Shown here in pieces: positions 40,715-58,964 of a DNA stretch of 64,000 bases. The translations under genes were made by a program, and so were the position numbers. The stretch comes from Isoptericola peretonis (GTDB taxonomy: Bacteria; Actinomycetota; Actinomycetes; Actinomycetales; Cellulomonadaceae), in contig JALQCY010000001.1 of assembly GCA_023241745.1 (NCBI GenBank), forward strand, positions 310,001 to 374,000, in the 5' to 3' direction. The notes beneath the pieces are model-generated. The model ran no database searches, was not told where the DNA came from, and saw only the letters and a program-made list of their open reading frames with translations. Every line of letters begins with the position of its first letter. Within the stretch, counting starts at the first letter, position 1.

Positions 40715-40761
40715 GGTTGACGCTACAACCAACATAGGGCGCTATAGTTGTAGCGTCAACC
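40715..40761. promoter_or_regulatory. Dyad operator and promoter between the oxidoreductase and MarR genes
   Basis: Exact 15-base arms GGTTGACGCTACAAC (40715-40729) and complement (40747-40761) flank a 17-base spacer. Each arm is itself a GTTGACGCTACAAC-type half palindrome, so two operator copies sit about three helical turns apart. For the minus strand the right arm provides the -35 TTGACG (40754-40759) and, 17 bases on, a -10 TATGTT (40731-40736). MarR binding would cover the promoter. Confidence 0.75.
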
Positions 40762-40796
40762 TTCGTTCGAGGGTGACGGACCAGGAGGGCGATCCC

Positions 40797-41318
40797 GTGA
40801 CGACGACCGAGCGCACGACGGCGGCCGACGACGAGCCGCGCTGGCTCGACGCCGAGCAGATGCGCACATGGCTCCGGCTGCAGGCGGTGATCGAGCTGCT
40901 GCCCGCCACGCTCGACCAACAGCTGCGCCGCGACGCCGACCTCACCCACTTCGAGTACATGGTCCTGGCAATGCTGTCCGAGGCGCCCGAGCGCGCCCTG
41001 CGCATGACGGTGCTCGCGCGCCTCACCAGCGCCACCCTCCCCCGGCTCTCGCACGTGGCGCGCCGGCTCGAGCTCCGCGGCTACGTCGAGCGCTGCACCG
41101 CCGCCGACGACCGGCGCGCGACCATCGCCCACCTCACCGACGAGGGCTGGCGCAAGGTCGTCGCGAGCGCCCCCGGCCACGCTCGCACGGTGCTCCAGGA
41201 CGTCTTCGACGACCTCGACCCCGACGAGGTCCGCACCCTCGCGGGCGCGCTCGTCAAGATCCTCGCGCACATCGACCCGCACGACCGATTCGGCCTCGGC
41301 GAGCGCGCTGCCCGCTGA
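40797..41318 (+). CDS. MarR-family transcriptional regulator
   Basis: A 173-residue winged-helix regulator. It has LRLQAVIELLPATLDQQLRR, DLTHFEYMVLAMLSEAPERA, the recognition helix region LRMTVLARLTSATLPRLSHV, wing segment CTAADDRRATIAHLTDEGWR and a C-terminal dimerisation helix. The GTG at 40797 has AGGAGG 8 bases upstream. It is divergent from the F420-reductase-like gene, and the intervening dyad is a likely MarR operator controlling both promoters. Its ligand is probably an oxidant or phenolic compound, judged only from the family and the linked dioxygenase-like gene. Confidence 0.93.
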   Translation: MTTTERTTAADDEPRWLDAEQMRTWLRLQAVIELLPATLDQQLRRDADLTHFEYMVLAMLSEAPERALRMTVLARLTSATLPRLSHVARRLELRGYVERCTAADDRRATIAHLTDEGWRKVVASAPGHARTVLQDVFDDLDPDEVRTLAGALVKILAHIDPHDRFGLGERAAR

Positions 41319-42890
<1,572 letters not shown>

Positions 42891-42915
42891 GCCGCTGAGC
42901 CCGGGCTGCGCGCCC

Positions 42916-43650
42916 TCAGGCGGCGCCGGTGATGGCGGCGAGGATCTCCTCGTGCGCGGCGGTGGCCGGGAACGAGCCGTTGTTCCGGCCGTGGCGCAAG
43001 ACCTCGATGCGGTCGGAGACGGCGCGCACGTCGTTGAGGTTGTGGCTGATGAGGATCACGCCGAGCCCGAGCTCGCGCAGCCGCTGGATGTGCGTGAGCA
43101 CCTCGGCGGTCTGCGCCACCGACAGCGCGGCCGTCGGCTCGTCGAGCACCACGATGCGCGGCTGGCCGATGAGGGTGCGCGCGATCGCGACCGCCTGCCG
43201 CTGCCCCGCCGACAGGTTCCGCAGCGGGGTGCGCACCGACGGGATGCGGACGGTGAGGTGCTCCAGCAGCGTGCGGGTCTCGGTCTCCATCTCGCCGTCG
43301 CGCAGCAGGCCGCCCCGGCCGCGGAGCTCCTGGCCGAGGAAGACGTTGGCCGTGACGTCGAGGTTCTCGCAGACGGCGAGGTCCTGGAACACGCTCGCGA
43401 CGCCCAACTGGTTCGCGGCCGACGGCGAGGAGATCGTGACGGGCTCGCCGTCGATCTCGACCTGCCCCGAGCTGGGGGTCAGCACTCCCGCCACCACCTG
43501 GGCGAGCGTCGACTTGCCCGCACCGTTGTCGCCGACCAGGGCGACCACCTCGTACGGGTGCACCTCGAGATCCACGTCGACGAGGGCCTCGACGGCGCCG
43601 AAGTACTTGCTGACCTGCCGCAGCGCGAGCAGCGGCGTCCGTCCCCTCAC
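42916..43650 (-). CDS. Single-domain sugar ABC transporter ATPase (FrcA-like)
   Basis: A 244-residue ATPase with one ABC domain: Walker A GDNGAGKST, signature NLSAGQRQAVAIART, Walker [17 protein letters not shown], and the D/H-loops including VILISHNLNDVRAVSDRIEV. This resembles the FrcA type that serves fructose/ribose CUT2 importers, in contrast to the double-length RbsA type. GTG 43650 overlaps the ROK stop (GTGA) with GGAAGGAG upstream. No permease or binding protein is encoded beside it, so it may energise the MmsB permease nearby or a distant system. Confidence 0.88.
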   Translation of the reverse strand: MRGRTPLLALRQVSKYFGAVEALVDVDLEVHPYEVVALVGDNGAGKSTLAQVVAGVLTPSSGQVEIDGEPVTISSPSAANQLGVASVFQDLAVCENLDVTANVFLGQELRGRGGLLRDGEMETETRTLLEHLTVRIPSVRTPLRNLSAGQRQAVAIARTLIGQPRIVVLDEPTAALSVAQTAEVLTHIQRLRELGLGVILISHNLNDVRAVSDRIEVLRHGRNNGSFPATAAHEEILAAITGAA

Positions 43651-44864
43651 GGGTTCTCCTTCCCAGTCCGGACCTGACCCACGGTGACGACGGCCGACCC
43701 GCGCGGTTCGTCGGGCTGCTCCAGCAGGTCGGTGTGCTGCAGCGCGAGCGCGAGCGCGCCCTCCAGCTCGGCGCGCGTCCCCAGCGCGGCGGGCACCACC
43801 TCGAGGGGGGTGACCTGCTGCAGCAGGGTGCGACGGCGCAGCGTCTCCCGCAGGGGACCGAGGAAGACCTCGCCCGTGGCGGCCAGCGCTCCCCCGACGA
43901 CGACGAGCTCCGGGTTCAGCGACGTCGCCAGCCCGGCCACGACGCCGCCCACCACCGTACCGGCGTCCGCGACGATCTCCCGACAGCCGGGGTCGTCCTC
44001 GTTCGCCAGCCGCACGACGTCGGCGAGGGTGAGGTTGCCGTGGCTGCTGCGCAGCGGCTCCAGCAGCGCCCGGTCGCCCACCACGGTGTCGAGGCAGCCT
44101 CGGCTGCCGCACGAGCAGATGTTGCCCGCCGGGTCCACCTGCACGTGCCCGATCTCCCCGGCCGTGCCCGCGACGCCGCGGTGCACCCGGCCCGCGAGCA
44201 CGATGCCCGCGCCGACGCCGTTCCCGGCCCGCACGTACAGCGCGTCGTGCACGTCGCGCGCCGCGCCGACGGTGCTCTCGGCGAGCGCGCCGAGGTTCGC
44301 GTCGTTGTCCACGAACACGGGCCGGGCCAGCCGCTTGGACAGGACCTGCGCCACCGGCACGCCGTCCCACCCGCGCAGGATCCCCCGCACGGTGACCTGC
44401 CCGCTGGACGCGTCGACCGGCGCGGGCAGCCCGAGCCCGATGCCGAGCACCTCGTCGAGCTCCGACCCGACGCGCTCGAGCAGGTCGACGACGAGCAGCG
44501 CCGCCCGGTCGAGGCTGGTGTCCGCGCGGTGCTCCGCCGGCAGGGGCAGCACCTGCTCGGCGAGGATCTCGTGCGAGACGTCGGCGACGGCCACGGTCAG
44601 CTGCCGCGTGCCGACCAGCACCCCGGCGACGAGGCCCACGCGGTGGGCCAGGGTGACGAGCTGCGCCCGCCGGCCCGAGCGGACGGTGTTGCGCACCTCG
44701 ACGAGCTCCGCGGCGACGAGCTCCTTGACGATGGTCGACACGGTGGCCGGGGAGAGCCCGGTGGCCCCCGTGAGCTCGACCTGGGTGAGGCCGCCGTGCC
44801 GTTTCACGGCGTCGACGACGCGCGCGCGGTTCGCCTCGCGCAGCGACGACTGCGAACCCGCCAT
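43647..44864 (-). CDS. ROK-family transcriptional repressor (XylR/NagC-like)
   Basis: A 405-residue ROK regulator. The N-terminal winged HTH has REANRARVVDAVKRHGGLTQ and ELTGATGLSPATVSTIVKEL. The sugar-kinase-like domain has LGIGLGLPAPVDASSGQVTV, RPVFVDNDANLGALAE, GEIGHVQVDPAGNICSCGSR and RGCLDTVV, which includes the ROK zinc-binding Cys cluster. I start at ATG 44864; an upstream GTG at 44882 is an alternative. It is coupled to the downstream ATPase gene and follows mmsB by 97 bases. Near a xylanase and a CUT2 importer, a xylose-responsive role is likely but inferred. Confidence 0.92.
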   Translation of the reverse strand: MAGSQSSLREANRARVVDAVKRHGGLTQVELTGATGLSPATVSTIVKELVAAELVEVRNTVRSGRRAQLVTLAHRVGLVAGVLVGTRQLTVAVADVSHEILAEQVLPLPAEHRADTSLDRAALLVVDLLERVGSELDEVLGIGLGLPAPVDASSGQVTVRGILRGWDGVPVAQVLSKRLARPVFVDNDANLGALAESTVGAARDVHDALYVRAGNGVGAGIVLAGRVHRGVAGTAGEIGHVQVDPAGNICSCGSRGCLDTVVGDRALLEPLRSSHGNLTLADVVRLANEDDPGCREIVADAGTVVGGVVAGLATSLNPELVVVGGALAATGEVFLGPLRETLRRRTLLQQVTPLEVVPAALGTRAELEGALALALQHTDLLEQPDEPRGSAVVTVGQVRTGKENP

Positions 44865-44961
44865 CGGCAGCCGTCCTCTCACGCCGGGGAGTCTATGGTG
44901 CGACGGCGCGCGGGACGGCGGTCGTCCGCCGTCCCGCGCGCCGCGGAGTGGTGCGTGCTCG

Positions 44962-46136
44962 TCAGCGCAGCACCGAGGCGCGGCGCTTGTTGTAGATGTC
45001 GAACGCGACGGCGAGCAGCAGCACGAGGCCCTTGACGACCTGCTGCATCGACTGCGGCACGCCCATCAGCTGCATGCCGTTCGACATGACGGCCATGATC
45101 AGACCACCGATCATCGCCCCGCCCACGCGGCCGACACCGCCCGTGGTGGAGGCGCCGCCGATGAAGCACGCCGCGATCGCGTCGAGCTCGAACATGTTGC
45201 CCGCGCCCGGCTGGGCGCCGTTCATGCGCGAGGAGTACACGATGCCGGCCACCGACGCCAGGACGCCCATGTTCACGAAGATCCAGAAGTTGACCTTCCG
45301 GACCTTGACGCCCGACAGCTCGGCCGCGTGCCGGTTGCCGCCGACGGCGTACACGTGCCGCCCGAACACCGACTTCTGCGTGATGAGCGTGTACGCGATG
45401 ATCAGCACCGCGAGGATGATCAGGACGATCGGCAGACCGCGGGAGATCGACAGCTGGTAGCCGAACCACATGACCACGGCGGCGATCACGACGAGCTTGA
45501 CGACGAACAGCGGCATCGACTCGACCGTCTGCTGGTACGCGATCTTGCCCTGGCGGGTGCGCCACTGGCTGACGGCGTACCCGATCACGGCGATCGCGAA
45601 GATGACCAGGGTGAAGACGTCGAACCCGTAGCCGCCGAGCAGGCCGTTGAGGAACCCGTTGGCGATGTCGTAGTAGGTGCCGCCGAAGGGCGACAGCGAC
45701 TTGTTGTCGAGCACCAGGAACGTGAGCCCCCGGAACAGGAGCATGCCCGCCAGGGTGACGATGAAGCCCGGGATCCCGACGTAGGCCACCCAGAAGCCCT
45801 GCCAGATGCCGACGAGGAGGCCGACCACGAGGGCGGCCAGCACGCCGAGGTACCAGGGCATGCCCTCCCGCACGACGACGACCGCGCTCACGGCGCCGGT
45901 GAGGGCCACCACCGAGCCGACGGACAGGTCGATCTGCCCGGCCACGATGATCATCACCATCCCGATCGCGAGGATCAGGATGTACGAGTACTGCAGGACG
46001 ATGTTCGTCAGGTTCGTCGGCGAGAGGAAGTTCGGGTTCAGGGCGGCGAAGAGCACGACGATCGCGAGGAACGCGATGACGATGCCGCTCTGGCGCATGT
46101 TCCGGGTCAGGATGTCCCGGACCGAGTCGATGGCGT

Positions 46137-46140
<4 letters not shown>
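44962..46140 (-). CDS. mmsB: Multiple-monosaccharide ABC transporter permease (MmsB/GguB-like)
   Basis: A 392-residue CUT2 permease with more membrane helices than RbsC, matching MmsB/XylH. It has [33 protein letters not shown] [40 protein letters not shown] and [20 protein letters not shown]. The C-terminus is a short basic [11 protein letters not shown]. Its ATG overlaps the ATPase stop (ATGA). In characterised relatives the system transports xylose, arabinose or glucose. Here the neighbouring GH10 xylanase favours xylose (inference). Confidence 0.93.
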
Positions 46141-47696
<1,556 letters not shown>

Positions 47697-47762
47697 CTGC
47701 GCTCTCGTCCCTCCTTCGATGGGGTGCGCCGCCGCCGGACGTGTCCGCGGCGGGCCCGGGAG

Positions 47763-47819
47763 CGGGCCCGCCCGTGCCGCCTGACCCCGGGGGGCGGCGG
47801 CGGGCGGGCCCGCCCGTGC
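47763..47819. repeat. Twin 16-base direct repeats with internal palindromes between chvE and mmsA
   Basis: GCGGGCCCGCCCGTGC occurs exactly at 47763-47778 (offset one base either way by alignment) and 47804-47819. Each copy contains the palindrome GCGGGCCCGC. Located directly after the binding-protein gene, these hairpins may stabilise its mRNA so that the binding protein exceeds the transporter in amount. Confidence 0.6.
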
Positions 47820-47836
47820 GGGTCATGACCTGCGGA

Positions 47837-48991
47837 TCACTCCGCCTGACCGGCCTTGACCTCGTCGGCGGTGAAGTACCCGGAGTCGATCAGCACGGGC
47901 TGGATGTCGTCCTTGAACACCGTCTCGACCTCGAGCAGGTACGACGGCACGACCTTCACGCCGTTGTCGTACGTGTCGGTGTCGTTCGCCTCGGGCTCCT
48001 CGCCCTCCACGAAGGACTGCGTCGCCTTGACGGCCTGCTCGGCCAGGAGGCGCGTGTCCTTGAAGATCGTCGAGGACTGGACGCCCTCGTCGATGAGCTT
48101 GATGTTGGCGATCTCGGCGTCCTGGCCGGTGACGACCGGCAGGCCGTCCTCGAGCGTCGGGCCCATGCCCGCACCCTTGAGCGCGTTGATGATGCCGCGC
48201 GAGAGCACGTCGGCCGGCGCGAGCACGCCGTCCAGCTTCTCGCCGCCCTGGTAGGTGGACGTGAGCAGGTCTTCCATGCGCTTCTGGGCGGTCTCCAGCT
48301 CCCAGCGCTGGGTGGTGACCTGGCCGAAGTCGGTCTGGCCGGACGGGACGACGATCGTGCCGTCGTCGATCAGCGGCTGGAGCACCGACATCGCACCGTC
48401 GAAGAAGAAGCCCGCGTTGTTGTCGTCGGGCGAGCCGGCGAAGAGCTCGATGTTGTACGGGCCCTTCTCGCCGGTGGGCTCGTCGTTCTCGTCCAGGTAG
48501 CCGAGGCCGCGGAGCAGGGCGTTCGCCTGCGCCACGCCGACCGCCTCGTTGTCGAACGTCGTGTAGAAGTCGACGTTCTCGCTGTCGCGGATCAGGCGGT
48601 CGTACGCGATGACCGGGATGTTCGCGGCGGCGGCCGCGTCGAGCTGGCTGGTCAGCGCGGTGCCGTCGATCGAGGCGATGACGAGGGCGTCGACGCCCTC
48701 GGTGATCATCGAGTCGATCTGCTGGGTCTGGGTGGGGATGTCGTCGTTCGCGAACTGCAGGTCCACGGAGTAGCCGAGGTCCTCCAGGCCCTTCTTGACG
48801 TTGTTGCCGTCCTGGATCCAGCGCTCGTAGGTCTGCGTCGGCATCGCGACGCCGATCTTCACGTCCTGGTCGCCGTTGCCGGCGCCCTCGTCCCCGCTGC
48901 CGCTCCCGGCACCCTCACCGCCGCATGCGGCCAGTGTCAGCGTCAGGGCCGCACCAGCGGCCACCGCGCTCATCGTCTTGGCGAGTCGCAT
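47837..48991 (-). CDS. chvE: Multiple-sugar-binding lipoprotein (ChvE-like)
   Basis: A 384-residue binding lipoprotein. The signal MRLAKTMSAVAAGAALTLTL leads to the lipobox LAACGGEG. The mature protein begins DVKIGVAMPTQTYERWIQDG, which is the hallmark of ChvE/XylF sugar-binding proteins, followed by DGVDALVIASIDG-like VDALVIASIDGTALTSQLDA and PVIAYDRLIRDSENVDFYTT. ATG 48991 has AAGGAG 7 bases upstream. It leads the mms operon and determines substrate, most plausibly xylose or several monosaccharides. Confidence 0.93.
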   Translation of the reverse strand: MRLAKTMSAVAAGAALTLTLAACGGEGAGSGSGDEGAGNGDQDVKIGVAMPTQTYERWIQDGNNVKKGLEDLGYSVDLQFANDDIPTQTQQIDSMITEGVDALVIASIDGTALTSQLDAAAAANIPVIAYDRLIRDSENVDFYTTFDNEAVGVAQANALLRGLGYLDENDEPTGEKGPYNIELFAGSPDDNNAGFFFDGAMSVLQPLIDDGTIVVPSGQTDFGQVTTQRWELETAQKRMEDLLTSTYQGGEKLDGVLAPADVLSRGIINALKGAGMGPTLEDGLPVVTGQDAEIANIKLIDEGVQSSTIFKDTRLLAEQAVKATQSFVEGEEPEANDTDTYDNGVKVVPSYLLEVETVFKDDIQPVLIDSGYFTADEVKAGQAE

Positions 48992-49093
48992 CCTCGCGCT
49001 CCTTCTCGTCGTCGAGGGTCCCCCGGCGGCGACCCTCGCCGCCGGTGCCCGGACGCCGGGATCACCCCGGACGGCCGAGCCGGTCCGCGGTCC

Positions 49094-49122
49094 AGATTGC
49101 TGTGTTCGAGTTCCGAAGTCAA
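49094..49122 (-). promoter_or_regulatory. Candidate promoter of the chvE-mmsA-mmsB operon
   Basis: On the minus strand TTGACT (49117-49122) and CAATCT (49094-49099) are separated by 17 bases. The predicted start lies about 100 bases before the chvE ATG. The -10 is weak. No clear ROK operator was recognised in 48992-49185, the remainder of this 299-base gap. Confidence 0.35.
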
Positions 49123-49185
49123 AGTCTGACCGCGACAAACCGATAACGATCGCGTCACGACCGTTCCTCGGCCAGGATGCGCAAC

Positions 49186-49229
49186 GGCGGAGGGCCGCCC
49201 GACAGTTGCCTGTCGCACGGCCCTCCGCC
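49186..49229. terminator. Stem-loop terminator after the amylase-pullulanase gene
   Basis: A 12-base stem (GGCGGAGGGCCG with its complement) plus a 6-base inner stem (CGACAG with CTGTCG), separated by two-base internal loops, closes on TTGC. It lies 61 bases past the pullulanase stop on the minus strand and before the mms promoter. Confidence 0.78.
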
Positions 49230-49290
49230 TCCGGGTGCTGCGGCCGGTTCGTTCGCCCCTCGAACACAACGCGGGGCGCCCCGGCGCTCG

Positions 49291-55173
<5,883 letters not shown>

Positions 55174-55278
55174 GGGAGGACTCCTTCGTCGTCCGGGCGC
55201 GCGGGTCGCGACCCGCCGCGACTGTACCGTTGCAGCAACCTTGCAGCAATAGGTCAGTCCGGCCCCGCGCGAACATGC

Positions 55279-55316
55279 GATCGGGGCCTGTCCGGTCGTC
55301 CGGACGGGCCCCGATC
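55279..55316. terminator. Stem-loop terminator after the ABC exporter gene
   Basis: Sixteen-base arms (55279-55294 and 55301-55316) pair at 15 of 16 positions around the loop GTCGTC. It lies 24 bases past the exporter stop at 55340 on the minus strand. No U-tract. Confidence 0.75.
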
Positions 55317-55339
55317 ACATGCTCGGCGACGGGCGGGGG

Positions 55340-58300
55340 TCAGCCGGCGAGATGCCCCCAGCGGGGCGCGAGCTCGTGCCACGGGCCGATCTCCGCGATC
55401 TCGCCGTCGGCCAGCACGACGACGCGGTCGGCGCGGGACAGGGCCGCGCGCTTCGACGTCGCGCCGACGACGGTGGTGCCGCGCTCGCGCAGCGACGCCC
55501 ACAGCTCGATCTCCGTGGTGGCGTCGAGCGCGCTGGACACGTCGTCCGCGAGCAGCAGCTCGGCGTCCGTCGCCAGCGCGCGGGCGAGCGCCAGCCGCTG
55601 CACCTGACCGCCCGACAGCCGCACCCCGCGGTGCCCGACGAGCGCGTCGGGCCCGCCGGCCTCGGCGACGTCCTGCCCCAGTCGCGCCGCGGCGACCGGC
55701 CCGTCCACGTCCCGCTCGTGGTCGAGCCGCACGTTCTCGGTGAACGTGCCGGACAGCACGCGCGGCACCTGCGCGACGTGCGCCACCTGCCCCGGGCGCA
55801 GGAACGTCTGGGCGTCGGTGACGTCCCGCTCGTTCCACCGGATCCGGCCCGTGTGCTCCATGAGGCCGCCCAGCGCGGACAGCAGGCTCGACTTGCCGGA
55901 GCCGACCTGCCCGAGCAGCAGCACGAGCTCCCCGCGCCGCACCTCGAGGTCGACGCCCGAGACGCCGATCGTGCCGTCGTCGTGCACGGCCGTGACCCCC
56001 TCGAGGCGCAGCCGCTGCAGCGTCTCGCGCGGGCCGGCCGCGGGCCGGGGCGCGTCGCCCGTGAGCAGGTCCACGCCCGCCGGCAGGTCCATGAGGTCGG
56101 CGCCGGCGGCGAACCGGCCGGTGGCGCGCTGCCACGACCGCGTGCCGGGCGCCTCCGTCACGACCGCCCCGGCGACCACGCCGAACCACCCGAACCCGTT
56201 CACGGCGTTGGCGACCAGCAGCGCGGTCGCCAGGCCCCAGGTCCCCGTGAGCAGGCCCGCCCACGCGGCGACGACGCCGAGCTGCACCATGATCATCGGC
56301 ACGCCGTCGAGGGCGGCCTGGATGCGGTGCTCGAAGATCGCCGCCCGCACCCGGCCGCCGTCCACCTCGCGCAGGTGCGCGTGCACCTGCGGGGTGCGCG
56401 CCGCGAGCTTCACGGTGCGCGCGGAGTCGAGCGCCGACACCAGCGCGCGACCGAACCGGGCGCGGGCCGCGGACGAACGGGTCGCCGAGCGGCCCGCGAT
56501 CGGGCGGCCGATCGCGGACGCCGCGGCGGACACGACCATGACGGCCAGCAGCACCGCGCCGGCCAGCCACGACCGGCTCAGCAGCGCCGTCACGCCCGCG
56601 ATGACGAGGCCGTTGACGAAGTCCACCCAGCGGTCGGCGTAGCGCACGAACCGGTCGGAGTCCATGGCCCGGGCCACGACCTCGCCGGGCGGGGTGGCAC
56701 CGAGGCGGTGCTGACGCGTCTGGCCGACCATGACCGCCATCCGCACGCGCAGCAGCACCTCGACCCACCAGCGGGGGTAGACGTACAGCGCCCACGCGAG
56801 GGCCAGCGGCGCCACCACGAGCAGCACGGCGAACGACACCATGAGGGCGGTGGGGAACCCGTCGTCGAGCCCCTCGACGGCACGGCCCCACAGGAACCCG
56901 GTGAGCGCGCCCTGCGCCGAGACGAGGCTCGCCACGAGGAACAGCATCGCGCCGACCACGCCCCACGCCGGGCGCACGAACAGGGCGTGCCAGACGCCGC
57001 GCGCCAGGCTCGGCCCCTCCCCCGCGTCCGTCAGCTCCGGGGGCGCGCCGCGCCGTCGCCGGCCTCCGACGTCGTGCGAGGCCGTCCCCGCCGAGGGCGC
57101 CGCCACGGCCTCGGCGGACCCCGCCGAAGCCAGAGGCGCGCCGTCCGCCGCGACACCGTCGGTCGAGTCGCTCGCCAGGAGCAGGTCGCGGTACGGGCCG
57201 TCCTCGCGCGCGAGCTGCGCGCGGGCGCCCTGCTGCACGACCCGCCCGTGGTCGAGGGCGGCCAGCAGGTCGGCGCGCTCGATCGTCGTGAGCCGGTGCG
57301 CGACGAGCACGCCCGTGCGACCGGCCAGCAGCCGCTCGGACGCCGCGACGACGCGCGCCTCCGTGAGCGGGTCCATCCGCGCCGTGGCCTCGTCGAGCAC
57401 GACCACCTGGACGTCGCGCACCAGCAGGCGCGCGAACGCGACGAGCTGCTCCTCCCCCGCGGACAGAGACGTGCCGCCCGGGCCGAGCAGCGTGTCGAGC
57501 CCGTCGGGCAGGCCCGACACCCACGCGCCCAGGCGCAGCTCCCGCACGGCGGCCTCGACGTCCTCGCGGGGCACGTCGGAGAACAGCGCGATGTTCTCGG
57601 CGAGCGTGCCGGCGAGGATCTCGGTGCGCTGCGTGACGACGCCCACCGCGGCGCGCAGCTTCTGCAGGTCGAGGTCGCACACGTCGACGCCGCCGAGGAA
57701 CACGGTGCCGGGCTCCGGCTCCACCGCGCGCGACAGCAGCGACGCCAGCGTGGACTTGCCCGAGCCGGTGCGCCCGACGAGCGCGACCGTCTGCCCCGCG
57801 GGGACGCGCAGGTTGACGCCCTGCAGCGCGAACGTGCCCTCGGCGTAGGAGAAGTGCAGGTCGCGCAGCTCGATCCCGACGGGCCCCTCGGGCAGGTCGC
57901 GACCGCCGGTGGGCTCCGGCTCGACGGACAGCATCTGCCGGATGCGCGTGATCGCGCCCAGCCCCTCCTGGATGTCGGGCAGGTGGTGGATGAGGTTGTC
58001 GACCTGCCCCACGAACATGGAGGTGACGAGGAACAGCGTGACGAGGTCGCTGACGGCGAGGTCGCCGTTCGCGGCGAGGGCCGCCCCCGCCACGGCGACG
58101 CCGGCGAGCAGGGCGGCCAGCACCAGCCCGGCGCGACGCAGCATCGTCGACTCGACCGTCACCACGTCGCGGAACCTGCGGTGCACGTCGGCCGACCGCT
58201 GCGCCAGGCGGCGGATCGCGAACGGCTGCCCGAGGTTGGTGCGCAGGTCGTCGCGTGCGGCGACCGCCTCCTCGAACGCGGCGGCGTGGTCGGTCCAGGC

Positions 58301-58900
58301 GGCCTCCTCGATCACCTTGCGGCGCGCGATCTCGCCGAGCATCGGGCGCACCAGGAAGGACGCCAGGACGCCGAGCACCGGGAACAGGAGCCACGCCGGC
58401 CACCAGGTGATGCCGGCGACCACCCACATCGGCACCACGCCGACGACGGTGCGCCCCGCGCCCCAGAGCTGGCGGCGGACCAGCGTGCCCACGGCGTGCG
58501 TGTCGTCGTCGACCCGGTCGAGCACCTCGCCCACGGCCTGCTCCGTGAGGGTGGCCAGGGGTTGGTGCAGCGCGGCGGTCAGCAGGTCCCCGCGCAGCTT
58601 CCCCTCGGCGCGGTCGACGACGCCCGCCCACACGACCTGCCCGGCCGCGTCGAACAGGGCGGCGCCGACCACGCACGCGGCGAGCAGCAGGAGCAGCGCC
58701 CCCGTGGGGTCGTCGGCGAGCCGGCCGGCGACGACGGTGCCGAGCGCGGCTCCGACCGCGCCGAGGGTGAGCGCCACCATCGCGACCGCCGCGACGGGCC
58801 CGCGCAGCCGCCGCCAGTCGAGGCGGCGGGACGGGTCCGTCGGCGGGGTGGTCGCGGTGGTCGTGGCGTGGTCCGCGCGGGCGGCAGGAGCGTCGATCAT
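55340..58900 (-). CDS. Single-chain four-domain ABC exporter (TMD-NBD-TMD-NBD)
   Basis: A 1186-residue fusion of two type IV ABC half-exporters. The first membrane domain is at about 35-310; the first NBD has Walker [10 protein letters not shown] (near 377), signature [13 protein letters not shown] (Glu-Glu in place of Gly-Gln) and Walker [15 protein letters not shown] linker rich in Ala/Ser leads to the second membrane domain (about 645-930). The second NBD has GQVGSGKSS (near 1003), a canonical RLSGGQVQR signature and Walker [14 protein letters not shown], where the catalytic Glu is replaced by Asp. The two ATP sites are thus asymmetric, as in heterodimeric exporters. Fused full-length exporters are less usual in bacteria. 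Substrate is unknown. Confidence 0.93.
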   Translation of the reverse strand: MIDAPAARADHATTTATTPPTDPSRRLDWRRLRGPVAAVAMVALTLGAVGAALGTVVAGRLADDPTGALLLLLAACVVGAALFDAAGQVVWAGVVDRAEGKLRGDLLTAALHQPLATLTEQAVGEVLDRVDDDTHAVGTLVRRQLWGAGRTVVGVVPMWVVAGITWWPAWLLFPVLGVLASFLVRPMLGEIARRKVIEEAAWTDHAAAFEEAVAARDDLRTNLGQPFAIRRLAQRSADVHRRFRDVVTVESTMLRRAGLVLAALLAGVAVAGAALAANGDLAVSDLVTLFLVTSMFVGQVDNLIHHLPDIQEGLGAITRIRQMLSVEPEPTGGRDLPEGPVGIELRDLHFSYAEGTFALQGVNLRVPAGQTVALVGRTGSGKSTLASLLSRAVEPEPGTVFLGGVDVCDLDLQKLRAAVGVVTQRTEILAGTLAENIALFSDVPREDVEAAVRELRLGAWVSGLPDGLDTLLGPGGTSLSAGEEQLVAFARLLVRDVQVVVLDEATARMDPLTEARVVAASERLLAGRTGVLVAHRLTTIERADLLAALDHGRVVQQGARAQLAREDGPYRDLLLASDSTDGVAADGAPLASAGSAEAVAAPSAGTASHDVGGRRRRGAPPELTDAGEGPSLARGVWHALFVRPAWGVVGAMLFLVASLVSAQGALTGFLWGRAVEGLDDGFPTALMVSFAVLLVVAPLALAWALYVYPRWWVEVLLRVRMAVMVGQTRQHRLGATPPGEVVARAMDSDRFVRYADRWVDFVNGLVIAGVTALLSRSWLAGAVLLAVMVVSAAASAIGRPIAGRSATRSSAARARFGRALVSALDSARTVKLAARTPQVHAHLREVDGGRVRAAIFEHRIQAALDGVPMIMVQLGVVAAWAGLLTGTWGLATALLVANAVNGFGWFGVVAGAVVTEAPGTRSWQRATGRFAAGADLMDLPAGVDLLTGDAPRPAAGPRETLQRLRLEGVTAVHDDGTIGVSGVDLEVRRGELVLLLGQVGSGKSSLLSALGGLMEHTGRIRWNERDVTDAQTFLRPGQVAHVAQVPRVLSGTFTENVRLDHERDVDGPVAAARLGQDVAEAGGPDALVGHRGVRLSGGQVQRLALARALATDAELLLADDVSSALDATTEIELWASLRERGTTVVGATSKRAALSRADRVVVLADGEIAEIGPWHELAPRWGHLAG

Positions 58901-58964
58901 GGCCCGAGAAGCCTAAGCGGCGCCGCCCACGCGTCGCGCCTGAATATTCCCTGGCCCGACGGCG

